DNA of 13,360 nucleotides from positions 1 through 13,360 of the forward strand of contig JAUVKM010000026.1 of assembly GCA_030596265.1 (NCBI GenBank). Reading direction: 5' to 3'. Source of the stretch: Candidatus Cloacimonadota bacterium. Lineage in GTDB: Bacteria; Cloacimonadota; Cloacimonadia; Cloacimonadales; TCS61. The notes beneath the pieces were generated by a model. The model searched no databases, was not told the DNA's origin, and saw only the letters and a program-made list of their open reading frames with translations. The translations under genes were made by a program, and so were the position numbers. Below, in pieces: positions 1 through 7,189 of the stretch; position 1 is the stretch's first letter, and every line of letters begins with the position of its first letter.

Positions 1-329
1 GGAACCAGACAAAGGAATTTAAGTGTTGTATCACCTGTATTTTTATAATTATGCTTCATAAAAGGATCAACAAATATCACATCACCTGGTTTGAATGGTA
101 ATTCACCATCTTCCGTAACTAAAGCACCAGTACCTTCCACAATAAAGTTTTCATGTTCCCAACTATGTGAGTGATATGGTGTAAAGCCACCGGGTTCAAC
201 TTCAAACATACGCATGGCAAAATTTGGTGCTTTATCTTTTTCCGAGATAAGCCAACGGATCTTTGTTTTTTTGGCACCTTCCATTGTCACTTCTTCTAAA
301 AGTACTTTATTATAAGGCATCAGTTTCAT
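1..329 (-). CDS. Small single-domain cupin protein (3' end cut by window edge)
   Basis: The 109 visible residues form one small beta-barrel cupin domain, and the usual size of such proteins suggests only a few residues are missing. The first cupin motif is at about residues 47-66 (GGFTPYHSHSWEHE), with H53, H55 and E60 as likely metal ligands. The second is at about 82-97 (GDVIFVDPFMKHNYKN) and supplies H93. All four ligands of a metal-binding cupin are therefore present, so a bound divalent metal is likely. The ATG at 327-329 follows a good ribosome site (GGAGGAAA, about 331-338). Small cupins of this type act as isomerases, dioxygenases, sugar or effector binders, or unassigned proteins, and nothing here fixes the substrate. 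The gene lies just downstream of a NifU-type gene on the same strand, with a terminator hairpin in between. The cupin fold is secure; the function is unknown. Confidence 0.85.
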   Translation of the reverse strand, partial: MKLMPYNKVLLEEVTMEGAKKTKIRWLISEKDKAPNFAMRMFEVEPGGFTPYHSHSWEHENFIVEGTGALVTEDGELPFKPGDVIFVDPFMKHNYKNTGDTTLKFLCLV

Positions 330-350
330 TTTTCCTCCGAACTATTAAAC

Positions 351-382
351 AAAAAATGAGGTATCTAATTACAAGACACCTC
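351..382 (-). terminator. Intrinsic terminator after the NifU-type gene
   Basis: Arms at 358-366 and 374-382 form a 9 bp stem with a 7-base loop. On the minus strand the stem reads GAGGTGTCT / AGATACCTC, with one G-U wobble, and is followed by A and six T. On the plus strand the same position would be an A-C mismatch, so the hairpin fits minus-strand transcription better. It starts 23 bases after the NifU-type stop and ends only 21 bases before the cupin start. Confidence 0.75.
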
Positions 383-405
383 AATTTTATAATTATTTCT
401 CAATC

Positions 406-633
406 CTAAACTGAGATAACTTCTTTAACTTCAGGGATCTCTTCTTTTAGAACTCGTTCAATGCCTGCCTTAAGTGTGAGAGTAGCCATTGGACAACTTC
501 CACAAGCGCCTTGCAGTCTCACTTCTACAACATTATCTTCAGTAATGTTTACAAGTTCACAATCTCCACCATCTGCTTGAAGAGATGGGCGTACTTTATC
601 CAATACTTCCTGGACTTTAACTTTATCTAACAT
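406..633 (-). CDS. NifU C-terminal-domain Fe-S cluster scaffold/carrier
   Basis: This 75-residue protein is a stand-alone NifU-like (Nfu) domain. It carries the CxxC motif, C44-G-S-C47 in [15 protein letters not shown]. It also has the preceding family signature of roughly [10 protein letters not shown] (18-27) and the helix after the CxxC. In this family two monomers bridge a [4Fe-4S] cluster through the CxxC cysteines and pass it to apo-enzymes in the cytoplasm. The length is normal for bacterial single-domain members, which lack the degenerate A-type domain of E. coli NfuA. The ATG at 631-633 is preceded by GGAGGAAAT (634-642). It is transcribed divergently from the GTPase gene at 810, and its transcript is closed by the hairpin at 351-382. 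No isc or suf genes are in view. The family call is secure; the client proteins are unknown. Confidence 0.93.
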   Translation of the reverse strand: MLDKVKVQEVLDKVRPSLQADGGDCELVNITEDNVVEVRLQGACGSCPMATLTLKAGIERVLKEEIPEVKEVISV

Positions 634-696
634 ATTTCCTCCAAATTTTTATGATGATACCTAAAATATAATAACAAAAAATTAGTAAAGTTAAAA

Positions 697-728
697 TTAT
701 AAATTCATATAAATTACAAAATTTATAA
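697..728. repeat. 9 bp inverted repeat in the divergent promoter region
   Basis: TTATAAATT (697-705) and AATTTATAA (720-728) are perfect inverted copies separated by 14 bases, midway between the divergent NifU-type and GTPase genes. The spacing of about 23 bases between arm centres, roughly two helical turns, would suit a dimeric regulator binding one DNA face. However, the arms are pure A/T in a very AT-rich spacer, so chance is a real alternative. Confidence 0.3.
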
Positions 729-743
729 CTATTATTAAATTTC

Positions 744-778
744 TTGACTTCAAATCCCTATTTTTAAGCGTAGCTTTG
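744..778 (+). promoter_or_regulatory. Candidate promoter of the plus-strand GTPase gene
   Basis: TTGACT (744-749) resembles a -35 box, and TAGCTTTG (771-778) exactly fits the TAnnTTTG -7 box known from Bacteroidetes promoters. The gap between the TTG and the TA is 24 bases, longer than is usual for that promoter class, and no good sigma-70 -10 box lies at 16-18 bases. Initiation near 785 would leave a short leader holding the ribosome site at about 798-805. This is a pattern match only. Confidence 0.3.
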
Positions 779-809
779 AAATTATTCACTAAAAATAAAG
801 GAGAGAAAG

Positions 810-2123
810 ATGAAGAAAAAAATCATCATTATGGGTGCTGCAGGGCGTGATTTTCATAACTTTAATTGCTATTATAGAAACAATGAAAATTACGATGTAG
901 TTGCTTTCACAGCAACACAGATCCCTGATATCGATGGAAGAAAATATCCAGCTGAACTTGCTGGAGAACTCTATCCTGAAGGTATCCCTATCTTCGCAGA
1001 AAATGAAATAGTAAACCTAATAAAAGAACACAATGTAGAAGAAGTTGTATTTGCATACAGTGATGTTCCACATGAAAGAGTTATGAACAATGCTTCTCTG
1101 GTTAACGCTACCGGAGCCGACTTCAAACTTATGGGAATGAACAATTCTACAGTTAAAACAACAAAACCACTTATTACAATTTGTGCTACAAGAACAGGTT
1201 GCGGAAAAAGTCAAACTACAAGAGCTGTTGTTAAAGTTCTCAAAGAAAAAGGACTTAAAGTTGCTTCTATTCGTCACCCAATGCCTTATGGTGACCTTGT
1301 TAAACAAAGAGTACAAAGATTTGCTGAGTTACAAGATTTGGTAAAACATGAATGTACAATTGAAGAGATGGAAGAATACGAACCACATATAATGATGGGT
1401 AGTATAATTTATTCTGGTGTAGATTATGAAGCTATTGTACGTGAAGCAGAAAAAGAAGCTGATGTTATCATTTGGGATGGTGGAAACAATGATACACCTT
1501 TTTATGTTTCAGATAATATGATAAACATTGTTGTTGCAGACCCACATAGACCAGATCATGAAAGAACTTATTATCCTGGAGAAACTAACCTGATCAATGC
1601 CGATGTTGTTGTAATTAACAAAATTGATTCTGCCGATCCTGAAGGAATCCAAATAGTACGAGATAATATCCGCGAACTTAATCCTGAAGCTATCGTTATT
1701 GATGGTGCTTCACCTGTAAGTATTGATAAACCTGAAATCGTGAAAGGTGCTGATGTGCTTATAGTGGAAGATGGACCAACTCTTACTCATGGTGAGATGA
1801 AATATGGTGCTGGTATTGTAGCTGCTGAGAAATACGGTGTTGCTGATCTGGTTGATCCACGTCCATACGCTGTTGGTTCTATTGCAGAAACATTTGAGAA
1901 ATATCCTGAGATTGGAATTCTACTTCCGGCAATGGGTTATGGTGAACAACAGATCAAAGACCTTGAAACTACAATTAATAAAACAGAATGTGATGCTGTT
2001 GTTATCGCAACACCAATAGATCTTAGAAGAATACTTAAGATCAATAAGCCTGCAGCTCAAGTAACTTATGAACTCCAGGAAATCGGACATCCAACAATCG
2101 CTGATGTTTTAAAAGATTTCTAA
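810..2123 (+). CDS. Predicted GTPase of the cyclic 2,3-diphosphoglycerate synthetase family (COG2403)
   Basis: The protein has 437 residues, close to the roughly 450-460 of the family. The N-terminus (3-13, KKIIIMGAAGR) is a Rossmann-like glycine loop with conserved DFHNFN at about 14-19. A second domain begins near residue 120 with a P-loop, ATRTGCGKS (126-134), whose first glycine is replaced by alanine. NKID at 270-273 matches the G4 guanine-specificity motif, and WDGGNND at about 222-228 is probably part of the nucleotide or metal site. In Methanothermus the family enzyme makes cyclic 2,3-diphosphoglycerate from 2,3-diphosphoglycerate with ATP. Bacterial members are widespread and mostly untested, so that product should not be assumed here. 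The ATG at 810 follows AAGGAGAG (about 798-805). It is the only plus-strand gene in the window, stands alone, and ends in a strong hairpin. The family is secure; the reaction is uncertain. Confidence 0.8.
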   Translation: MKKKIIIMGAAGRDFHNFNCYYRNNENYDVVAFTATQIPDIDGRKYPAELAGELYPEGIPIFAENEIVNLIKEHNVEEVVFAYSDVPHERVMNNASLVNATGADFKLMGMNNSTVKTTKPLITICATRTGCGKSQTTRAVVKVLKEKGLKVASIRHPMPYGDLVKQRVQRFAELQDLVKHECTIEEMEEYEPHIMMGSIIYSGVDYEAIVREAEKEADVIIWDGGNNDTPFYVSDNMINIVVADPHRPDHERTYYPGETNLINADVVVINKIDSADPEGIQIVRDNIRELNPEAIVIDGASPVSIDKPEIVKGADVLIVEDGPTLTHGEMKYGAGIVAAEKYGVADLVDPRPYAVGSIAETFEKYPEIGILLPAMGYGEQQIKDLETTINKTECDAVVIATPIDLRRILKINKPAAQVTYELQEIGHPTIADVLKDF

Positions 2124-2146
2124 TAAAGCAATAAGTAGTAAATAGC

Positions 2147-2174
2147 AAAAGGGCAGATTAACTACTGCCCTTTT
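2147..2174. terminator. Bidirectional intrinsic terminator between convergent genes
   Basis: GGGCAG (2151-2156) and CTGCCC (2165-2170) form a GC-rich 6 bp core, extended by AAAA / TTTT to about 10 bp, with an 8-base loop. The plus-strand transcript of the GTPase gene leaves the hairpin through a run of six T (2171-2176). The minus-strand transcript of the DUF2851 gene leaves through TTTT. It lies 23 bases after one stop codon and 13 bases after the other, so it can end both converging units. Confidence 0.88.
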
Positions 2175-2187
2175 TTCTTAGGAATTA

Positions 2188-3498
2188 TCAAGAATTGTAT
2201 TTGAAAATCTCACACGCTTCACAGTAATGATGCTGGCAATTCTCGTAATATACTTTTAGTAATCCCTGTTGATAAATTGCTCTTTTTCTAATTACTTGTT
2301 TTTGGTCTTCATTTAGAAATTTTTCCATATATTGTGTAAGATAATTTGCTGGTAAACCCGGAAAACTTTGATAAATATTAATTGCAATATCTTCCAACTG
2401 TTTGTATTTCTTCTCACGTGCATAAATAACTACAAGAGGAAGAATGATGTTTATGAGAATTGTATCAATACGAGTTTTGCCAAGTTTATAGCGGTCTGGA
2501 AGATGAATATTTTCTGTTTGGAAATAACCGTATAATTTCTTTTTGAAATCATTCAGTTTGAAATTCTCAGATGGAAATGAGAACAGTTTCAATATATTGT
2601 GAAAGAAAGATGTTTCTAAGCTATCATAAAGCAAATCTGCAACTTGCAAAATCCTTATCACTGGATGATTGACAGGTCTTATCCTGAATAACTTCCATTT
2701 TATTTCAGAAGGTTTATTAACGAATTTCTGTTTTTGGAAGAGTAATTGCCAGTTCTCTTTTTGATCGTTAGAAATTGTGACTGGAAGATGGTCAATTAGT
2801 CCCGAAGAGCCAAGCAGAGTTGCTACAAACTCTTCTTTTGTCATTCCTTCATTATGAAATTGTTTAAGGTCATTATAAGGGATATTCAAGGCGATCTGCA
2901 GCATTTGGTATTTATTCTTACTGTAACCCAAAGCTTCCATGAATCCCATGTAGAGCAATTGATCAAAATCACTGAAGAAATGTTCCGCACTAAATCTTTT
3001 TATTTTCTTCTCAAAACGTATCATTCCCATCTTTGTAAGAAAATCTTCTGTTTCATCTTTTGTCATTTTGTTGAATAATTTACATGTTTTGTCTTTTTCT
3101 GAATAAGGTTCTCCTGAGTAGTGTTTTATAAGCTTGTTAATGTCATCTTCTAATTGTTCTTTAATCTCAAGGATTTCAATTTTACTGCCATCTTCACTTA
3201 TAGTGTAAGGGTATTTCCCATTATCTTCGTAAACGATGTGTAGAAGAACACTATTGAATTCAGGGTTTTCGTTATGAGAGTGGGATTTCCAGTGATACGA
3301 AGTTAGATCGATCTCTACATCACCTTTTTGAATTTCCCCATTTAACTCAAGAATTGCATCTTTAAAATCTGCTCCCGAATCTGTATTCCAGCGTCCGGGA
3401 AATTTAATGACTAAATCTTTACCAGATATTGTAGTTAAACTCTTTCTTAAATGTTGAGCATCCCAGATATGATATAAGAACTCTTCAGAAAATTGCAT
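2188..3498 (-). CDS. DUF2851 family protein, function unknown
   Basis: This 436-residue protein matches DUF2851, known mainly from Bacteroidetes and relatives, over its whole length. The N-terminus has the family pattern EEFLYHIWDAQ, then FPGRWNTDSGADFKDA (33-48), GDVEID (59-64), YHWKSHSH (68-75) and VLLHIVYEDNG (84-94). C139 begins the helical middle part (TCKLF). A cysteine/histidine group sits at the extreme C-terminus: C421, H423, H424, C426 and C429. No signal peptide or membrane segment is seen. From memory, relatives usually have His where this protein has D64 in the ExH-like motif. Acidic D44/D47 followed by E62 recalls the metal site of PD-(D/E)xK nucleases, but that is my inference. 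The ATG at 3496-3498 follows AAAAGGAGTT. RNase D is 143 bases upstream on the same strand; a bidirectional hairpin follows the stop. Confidence 0.82.
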   Translation of the reverse strand: MQFSEEFLYHIWDAQHLRKSLTTISGKDLVIKFPGRWNTDSGADFKDAILELNGEIQKGDVEIDLTSYHWKSHSHNENPEFNSVLLHIVYEDNGKYPYTISEDGSKIEILEIKEQLEDDINKLIKHYSGEPYSEKDKTCKLFNKMTKDETEDFLTKMGMIRFEKKIKRFSAEHFFSDFDQLLYMGFMEALGYSKNKYQMLQIALNIPYNDLKQFHNEGMTKEEFVATLLGSSGLIDHLPVTISNDQKENWQLLFQKQKFVNKPSEIKWKLFRIRPVNHPVIRILQVADLLYDSLETSFFHNILKLFSFPSENFKLNDFKKKLYGYFQTENIHLPDRYKLGKTRIDTILINIILPLVVIYAREKKYKQLEDIAINIYQSFPGLPANYLTQYMEKFLNEDQKQVIRKRAIYQQGLLKVYYENCQHHYCEACEIFKYNS

Positions 3499-3515
3499 AA
3501 TAACTCCTTTTATTC

Positions 3516-3635
3516 AACGCAGATTTATAAGAAACATATGATACAATATAAATTTCATGTAGTATCTTAAAAAATCCACTGTATACTTAAGTCATTTTCT
3601 TATCTTTTCTATATTCTTCAGCGTAACTCTGCGTT
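3516..3635. repeat. Intergenic element with CGCAGA inverted termini
   Basis: AACGCAGA (3516-3523) and TCTGCGTT (3628-3635) are perfect 8 bp inverted copies bounding a 120-base AT-rich stretch. It almost fills the gap between the RNase D stop (3642-3644) and the DUF2851 start (3498). The ends are richer in GC than the interior. No coding frame is visible inside. It could be a small dispersed repeat or MITE-like relic, or a chance pair. The arms are too far apart for a normal terminator. The promoter or leader of the DUF2851 gene must also lie here unless it is co-transcribed with rnd. Confidence 0.4.
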
Positions 3636-3641
3636 TAATTA

Positions 3642-4751
3642 TTAACACATAAAAAGAGAACAAAAAATATCTTTTCGCCAAGTTTTAAGCAGTGTATTAT
3701 TTCCTAGATTACTTGTTTTCTTATCTTCTAAGAGCTTAATTAAATCTGCACGAGTAGCGATTAAATCAATCGATATATTATACTCTTTTGCTTTATCTAT
3801 TACAAACTGTTTCAGTTTTGTTAACTCATTGCCATTGATAACTATTTTCAAATTCTTCTGAATTTGAGTTAGGTTTTCATCAGAACTTTCTGCTTTCTTG
3901 ATAATCTCAATAATCTCAGCACCAAATTTTCGTATGATTCCCGGTGGAACAAGCTGAAATTCATGTAGTTCTTGGATATTTTGAGGACTTGTATGAACTA
4001 TTTTAAACAACACATTATCTTTAATAATATAAGTTTTGGGTATGTTTCTCTTTTCTGCTTCAATTTCACGCCAGGCAGCTAAGTGCTTTACCCGTCTAAG
4101 TTGATCCAGAGATAATCTTTTTATACCTTTCAATTTTAGGTATCTTTCATCAGGTAAAATCTTTCTATAAAGATCACTGTTTTCATAAACTTTCATTTCA
4201 TCTAACAACCAGTGTTCAAAACCATTTTGTTCAATTTTATCTAATAAAATATTACGAATTTCACACATATAAATCACATCATCAATAGCATATTGAATTT
4301 GGTTTTCAGTTAAAGGTCTCTTTGTCCAATCTGTTGTTGTTTCACTTTTTGGAAGAGTAACACCAAATAACTCTTCGATCAGTTTTGCTAATGAAATTGT
4401 ATGATCTAAACCTGCAAATCCAGCAGCACAACGAGTATCAAAAATATTTACAGGGGTAATATAATTACAAGCTCTGGATAATATTTGCAGATCCTGTTTA
4501 GCATCGTGAAAAATTTTCACAATATTACTATTTGCTAATATCCCTCCAAAAGCAGAAATATCTTTAATTGTAATTGTGTCGATCAGGTAACATTCATCTT
4601 TTGAAAATGCAGCTTGAATTAAACCTAAAATTGGAAAGTATGTATCTCGCCAGAGAAATTCTGTATCAATAGCAATTGCTCTTTGCTTCTTTGCCTTACT
4701 TATGAATTGATTGAATTTTTCCTTTGTATCAACATAATAATTTCTATTCAT
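3642..4751 (-). CDS. rnd: Ribonuclease D, 3'-5' exoribonuclease
   Basis: This 369-residue protein has the DEDD exonuclease domain (about 5-175) followed by an HRDC domain (about 210-285), the normal RNase D layout. The four metal-binding acids are D29 and E31 (IDTEF), D87 (HDAKQDLQIL) and D158 (YAIDDVIYM). Y154, four residues before D158, marks the DEDDy subclass. HRDC is recognised by LSLDQLRRVKHLAAWRE (214-230). RNase D trims the 3' ends of tRNA precursors and other small RNAs in the cytoplasm. The ATG at 4749-4751 has AGGAG at 4761-4765, nine bases away. It follows the flavoprotein gene by 61 bases with no terminator I can see, so it may end the pan-lhgO transcript. All catalytic residues are present, so it should be active. 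Confidence 0.94.
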   Translation of the reverse strand: MNRNYYVDTKEKFNQFISKAKKQRAIAIDTEFLWRDTYFPILGLIQAAFSKDECYLIDTITIKDISAFGGILANSNIVKIFHDAKQDLQILSRACNYITPVNIFDTRCAAGFAGLDHTISLAKLIEELFGVTLPKSETTTDWTKRPLTENQIQYAIDDVIYMCEIRNILLDKIEQNGFEHWLLDEMKVYENSDLYRKILPDERYLKLKGIKRLSLDQLRRVKHLAAWREIEAEKRNIPKTYIIKDNVLFKIVHTSPQNIQELHEFQLVPPGIIRKFGAEIIEIIKKAESSDENLTQIQKNLKIVINGNELTKLKQFVIDKAKEYNISIDLIATRADLIKLLEDKKTSNLGNNTLLKTWRKDIFCSLFMC

Positions 4752-4812
4752 TTTAACAATCTCCTGAATTGTACATATATGCTAATATCATATCTAAATA
4801 CTTCAAATATTA

Positions 4813-5913
4813 TTAGCCTTTAACTAACTTTTTCACTTCTCTAGCAATGGTCAAGCAACAGGTCAATCCCGGTGATTCTATACCTATACAATTTATAAAG
4901 TTAGGAAAGCCTTTCTCAGATTCTTCTTTAATATAGAAATCTCTAAATTCCCCACCCTCTTCCTGTAGTTTTGCTCGGATTCCACAGTCGTCAAGATGAA
5001 GGTTTTCCTCATCAATTTTTATGTAGTTTTTTATCGCTTCTAGGAATTCAGGTTTATGTATTTCATCCATTTCATAATTAAGTTTATCAACATAATAAGC
5101 ATTAGGTCCAAATCGAACTTCACCCTGTAAATTAATTGTCAGGTGAATTCCCAAGAAAATTCCATTAGGATCTGGAACCGGATAAATTAGGTGATTTATA
5201 TCTTTGATCTTTGAGGATTTATAATATTCTCCTTTGCACCAATGCAATTGCAAGTTTTCACGCTCAATATTTATTCCACCCATTTTAGCTATTTTATCAG
5301 AATGTAATCCTGCACAATTAATAATTGTGTTTGCTTTAAATACTTCACTATTTGCAAAATTAACAAGATATCCTTCAGCTAATTTGTCAATTGAAATCAC
5401 TTCCATATTATACACAATGAAAGCTCCATTATTTTCAGCATTACTCTCTAACGTCTGCATTAATATATGTGAATCAATAATCCCCGTTGATGGCACTTTC
5501 AGTGCATATTCAGCTTTCACTTGTGGTTCTAAATTCTTACACTCAGATTCATTAATGATCTGCAGGTTTGGAACACCATTATTCTTACCATTGTCTTTCA
5601 GTTTTTCTAGTATTGATAGTTCTTCTTTGTTATTTGCAACAATAAGTTTTCCACAGTTTCTAAAAGGAATATTTTTCTCTTTTGTATATCTGTAAAGTTC
5701 TTGAACTCCATTAACACATAAACGAGCTTTTAATGAACCTTCCGGATAGTATATCCCTGAATGTAGAACTTCACTGTTCCTGCTGCTGGTATGCCTTCCA
5801 AATGTTTTTTCTTTCTCTACAAGTACTATATCTTCAAATTCTTTACTAAGCTCTCTGGCAACAGCCAAGCCTATTACACCTGCTCCGATAATGAGAATAT
5901 TAACTTGTTCCAT
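4813..5913 (-). CDS. lhgO: FAD-dependent L-2-hydroxyglutarate oxidase/dehydrogenase-like protein
   Basis: This 366-residue DAO-superfamily flavoprotein starts with the FAD dinucleotide fold GAGVIG (10-15) and an acidic residue after the second strand (E33). The L2HGDH-family stretch SSRNSEVLHSGIYYP (43-57) follows, then SLKARLC (60-66). The segment LHWCKGEYY (223-231), IYPVPDPNG (243-251) and LGIHLTI...RFGPNA (254-272) is also typical, as is the terminal GIESPGLT (344-351). Family members oxidise L-2-hydroxyglutarate, a by-product of central dehydrogenases, to 2-oxoglutarate, passing electrons to oxygen or to the quinone pool. The protein is shorter than E. coli LhgO (about 420 residues), so another 2-hydroxyacid is possible. 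A good AAGGA ribosome site precedes the ATG at 5911-5913. It starts 19 bases after panC, suggesting one transcript. No membrane segment is evident. Confidence 0.8.
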   Translation of the reverse strand: MEQVNILIIGAGVIGLAVARELSKEFEDIVLVEKEKTFGRHTSSRNSEVLHSGIYYPEGSLKARLCVNGVQELYRYTKEKNIPFRNCGKLIVANNKEELSILEKLKDNGKNNGVPNLQIINESECKNLEPQVKAEYALKVPSTGIIDSHILMQTLESNAENNGAFIVYNMEVISIDKLAEGYLVNFANSEVFKANTIINCAGLHSDKIAKMGGINIERENLQLHWCKGEYYKSSKIKDINHLIYPVPDPNGIFLGIHLTINLQGEVRFGPNAYYVDKLNYEMDEIHKPEFLEAIKNYIKIDEENLHLDDCGIRAKLQEEGGEFRDFYIKEESEKGFPNFINCIGIESPGLTCCLTIAREVKKLVKG

Positions 5914-5932
5914 GAATTTTCCTTTTTGAAAA

Positions 5933-6769
5933 TTAGACTATTTTAATATTGTCAATTAACCTGGTATTTTCTATAATAACTGCAAGTGCAATTCTGCTTC
6001 CACTTACAAGTTTAGGAATATGCTCCAATGTTTCAGGGTCAAATACTTCGACATAATCTATAATACCTTCATTTTCTTCTATCAAATCGGTCATTTGTGA
6101 GATTATCTTATTGGAAGAGATTATTCCCCTACTAAATAGTTTTTGAGCCAGTAGAAGCGATTTATTCAGGCATAATGCCTTCTTTCTCCCAGCAAATGAT
6201 AAATACTTATTTCGGGAGCTTAAGGCAAGACCATCTTTCTCTCTTATAATAGGACATCTAACTATCTTTGTTCGGAAATTCAAATCTTTAGCCATCTGTT
6301 TTAATACAACCAATTGTTGGAAGTCTTTCTCCCCCATAAACATAAGATCAGGATCAATAATATTCATCAATTTTGCTACTATTGTTATAACTCCACGGAA
6401 ATGTGTAGGACGAGATCTCCCGCATAAAACTTGTGTAATTTCATCAACATTTAGCCAGGTTTTATAACCATCAGGATACATTTGTTCATCTGTTGGGAAA
6501 AAAATGTAGTCAACATCTAAGTTTGTAAGAAGCTCAATATCGCGTTCAATATTTCTTGGATAACTACTGAGATCTTCATTCGCACTAAATTGAGTTGGAT
6601 TTACATATATACTTACGATTACAATGTCAGTTTTTCTCTTTGCTTCACTTACAAGACTAAGATGTCCATCATGCAGAAACCCCATTGTTGGAACAAAACC
6701 GATCTTTCCCTTTAGTTGTCTACAGATAGTAGACATCTCTTCAATGAAATTGATAAGTTTTGGTTTCAT
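5933..6769 (-). CDS. panC: Pantoate-beta-alanine ligase (pantothenate synthetase)
   Basis: The enzyme joins (R)-pantoate and beta-alanine with ATP, through pantoyl-adenylate, to give pantothenate. The 278 residues match the usual length. The motifs are PTMG (27-30) and HDGH (33-36) of the HIGH-like nucleotidyl-transferase loop, NPTQF (57-61), RPTHFRGVITIVAKL (120-134), MGEKDFQQ (145-152) and SSRNKYLS (184-191, KMSKS-like). T122 stands where most relatives have Gly (RPGHFRG); this should be tolerated. The C-terminal dimer domain, about 190-278, is complete. The start overlaps the panD stop in a TAATG (6767-6771), so the two are translationally coupled and the beta-alanine producer precedes its user. 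The lhgO-like gene follows after 19 bases. panB and the ketopantoate reductase gene are not in the window. Confidence 0.97.
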   Translation of the reverse strand: MKPKLINFIEEMSTICRQLKGKIGFVPTMGFLHDGHLSLVSEAKRKTDIVIVSIYVNPTQFSANEDLSSYPRNIERDIELLTNLDVDYIFFPTDEQMYPDGYKTWLNVDEITQVLCGRSRPTHFRGVITIVAKLMNIIDPDLMFMGEKDFQQLVVLKQMAKDLNFRTKIVRCPIIREKDGLALSSRNKYLSFAGRKKALCLNKSLLLAQKLFSRGIISSNKIISQMTDLIEENEGIIDYVEVFDPETLEHIPKLVSGSRIALAVIIENTRLIDNIKIV

Positions 6770-7128
6770 TATTTTAGATGGTATTTTATATTTTCGTCAT
6801 CATCTACGATAAGAATCTTTTGAGAATAGTTTTTTAGTTCTTCTTCATCCAGTAAGCCATAACTTGCAATTATAACTTTATCGTTGATACTGACTAAACG
6901 TGCAGCAGCACCATTTATGCCAATAATACCTGAACCGGATTCACCTTCTAAAACATATGTTGCAAATCTATTCCCATTGCTGATATTATAAATATCAACT
7001 TTCTCGCCAACCAATATTCCTGTTTTATCTAAAAATATTTTATCGATTGTTATACTACCGACATAATTTAGATCGCGGAATGTAATATTAGCGCGGTGTA
7101 TTTTTGATAAAAGCATTGTTCGCTGCAT
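6769..7128 (-). CDS. panD: Aspartate 1-decarboxylase proenzyme
   Basis: PanD decarboxylates L-aspartate to beta-alanine for pantothenate synthesis. The 119-residue proenzyme self-cleaves between G24 and S25 (YVGSITID, 22-29); S25 becomes the pyruvoyl cofactor at the N-terminus of the alpha chain. Other conserved parts are MLLSKIHRA (5-13), which includes substrate-site K9 and H11, and the NGAAARL stretch (72-78) of the barrel. Length is slightly below the usual 120-130 residues. The ATG at 7126-7128 follows GGAGGATAA and gives the family N-terminus MQRTMLLSKIHRA, which settles the start. It begins 61 bases after the transporter gene and overlaps panC by one base. Whether this bacterium uses a PanM/PanZ-type maturation factor cannot be told from here. 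Confidence 0.97.
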   Translation of the reverse strand: MQRTMLLSKIHRANITFRDLNYVGSITIDKIFLDKTGILVGEKVDIYNISNGNRFATYVLEGESGSGIIGINGAAARLVSINDKVIIASYGLLDEEELKNYSQKILIVDDDENIKYHLK

Positions 7129-7189
7129 TTATCCTCCAATTATTCTACAAAATTTTATTCAAATATTTTATGATAATCTTTTTTGTAAA

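Noticed and set aside
1017..1316. A 99-codon minus-strand open frame inside the GTPase gene.
   Set aside because: It is antisense to a conserved coding region, rich in Cys, Phe and Asn in a low-complexity manner, and has no family resemblance.
5234..5695. A 153-codon open frame on the plus strand inside the flavoprotein gene.
   Set aside because: It lies wholly antisense to a clearly conserved gene, and its translation resembles no protein I know. It is a shadow frame.
7141..7187. TACAAAA / TTTTGTA inverted pair between the transporter gene and panD.
   Set aside because: It is seven A/T-rich pairs across a 28-base gap with no following T run, so it is unlikely to be a terminator or operator.
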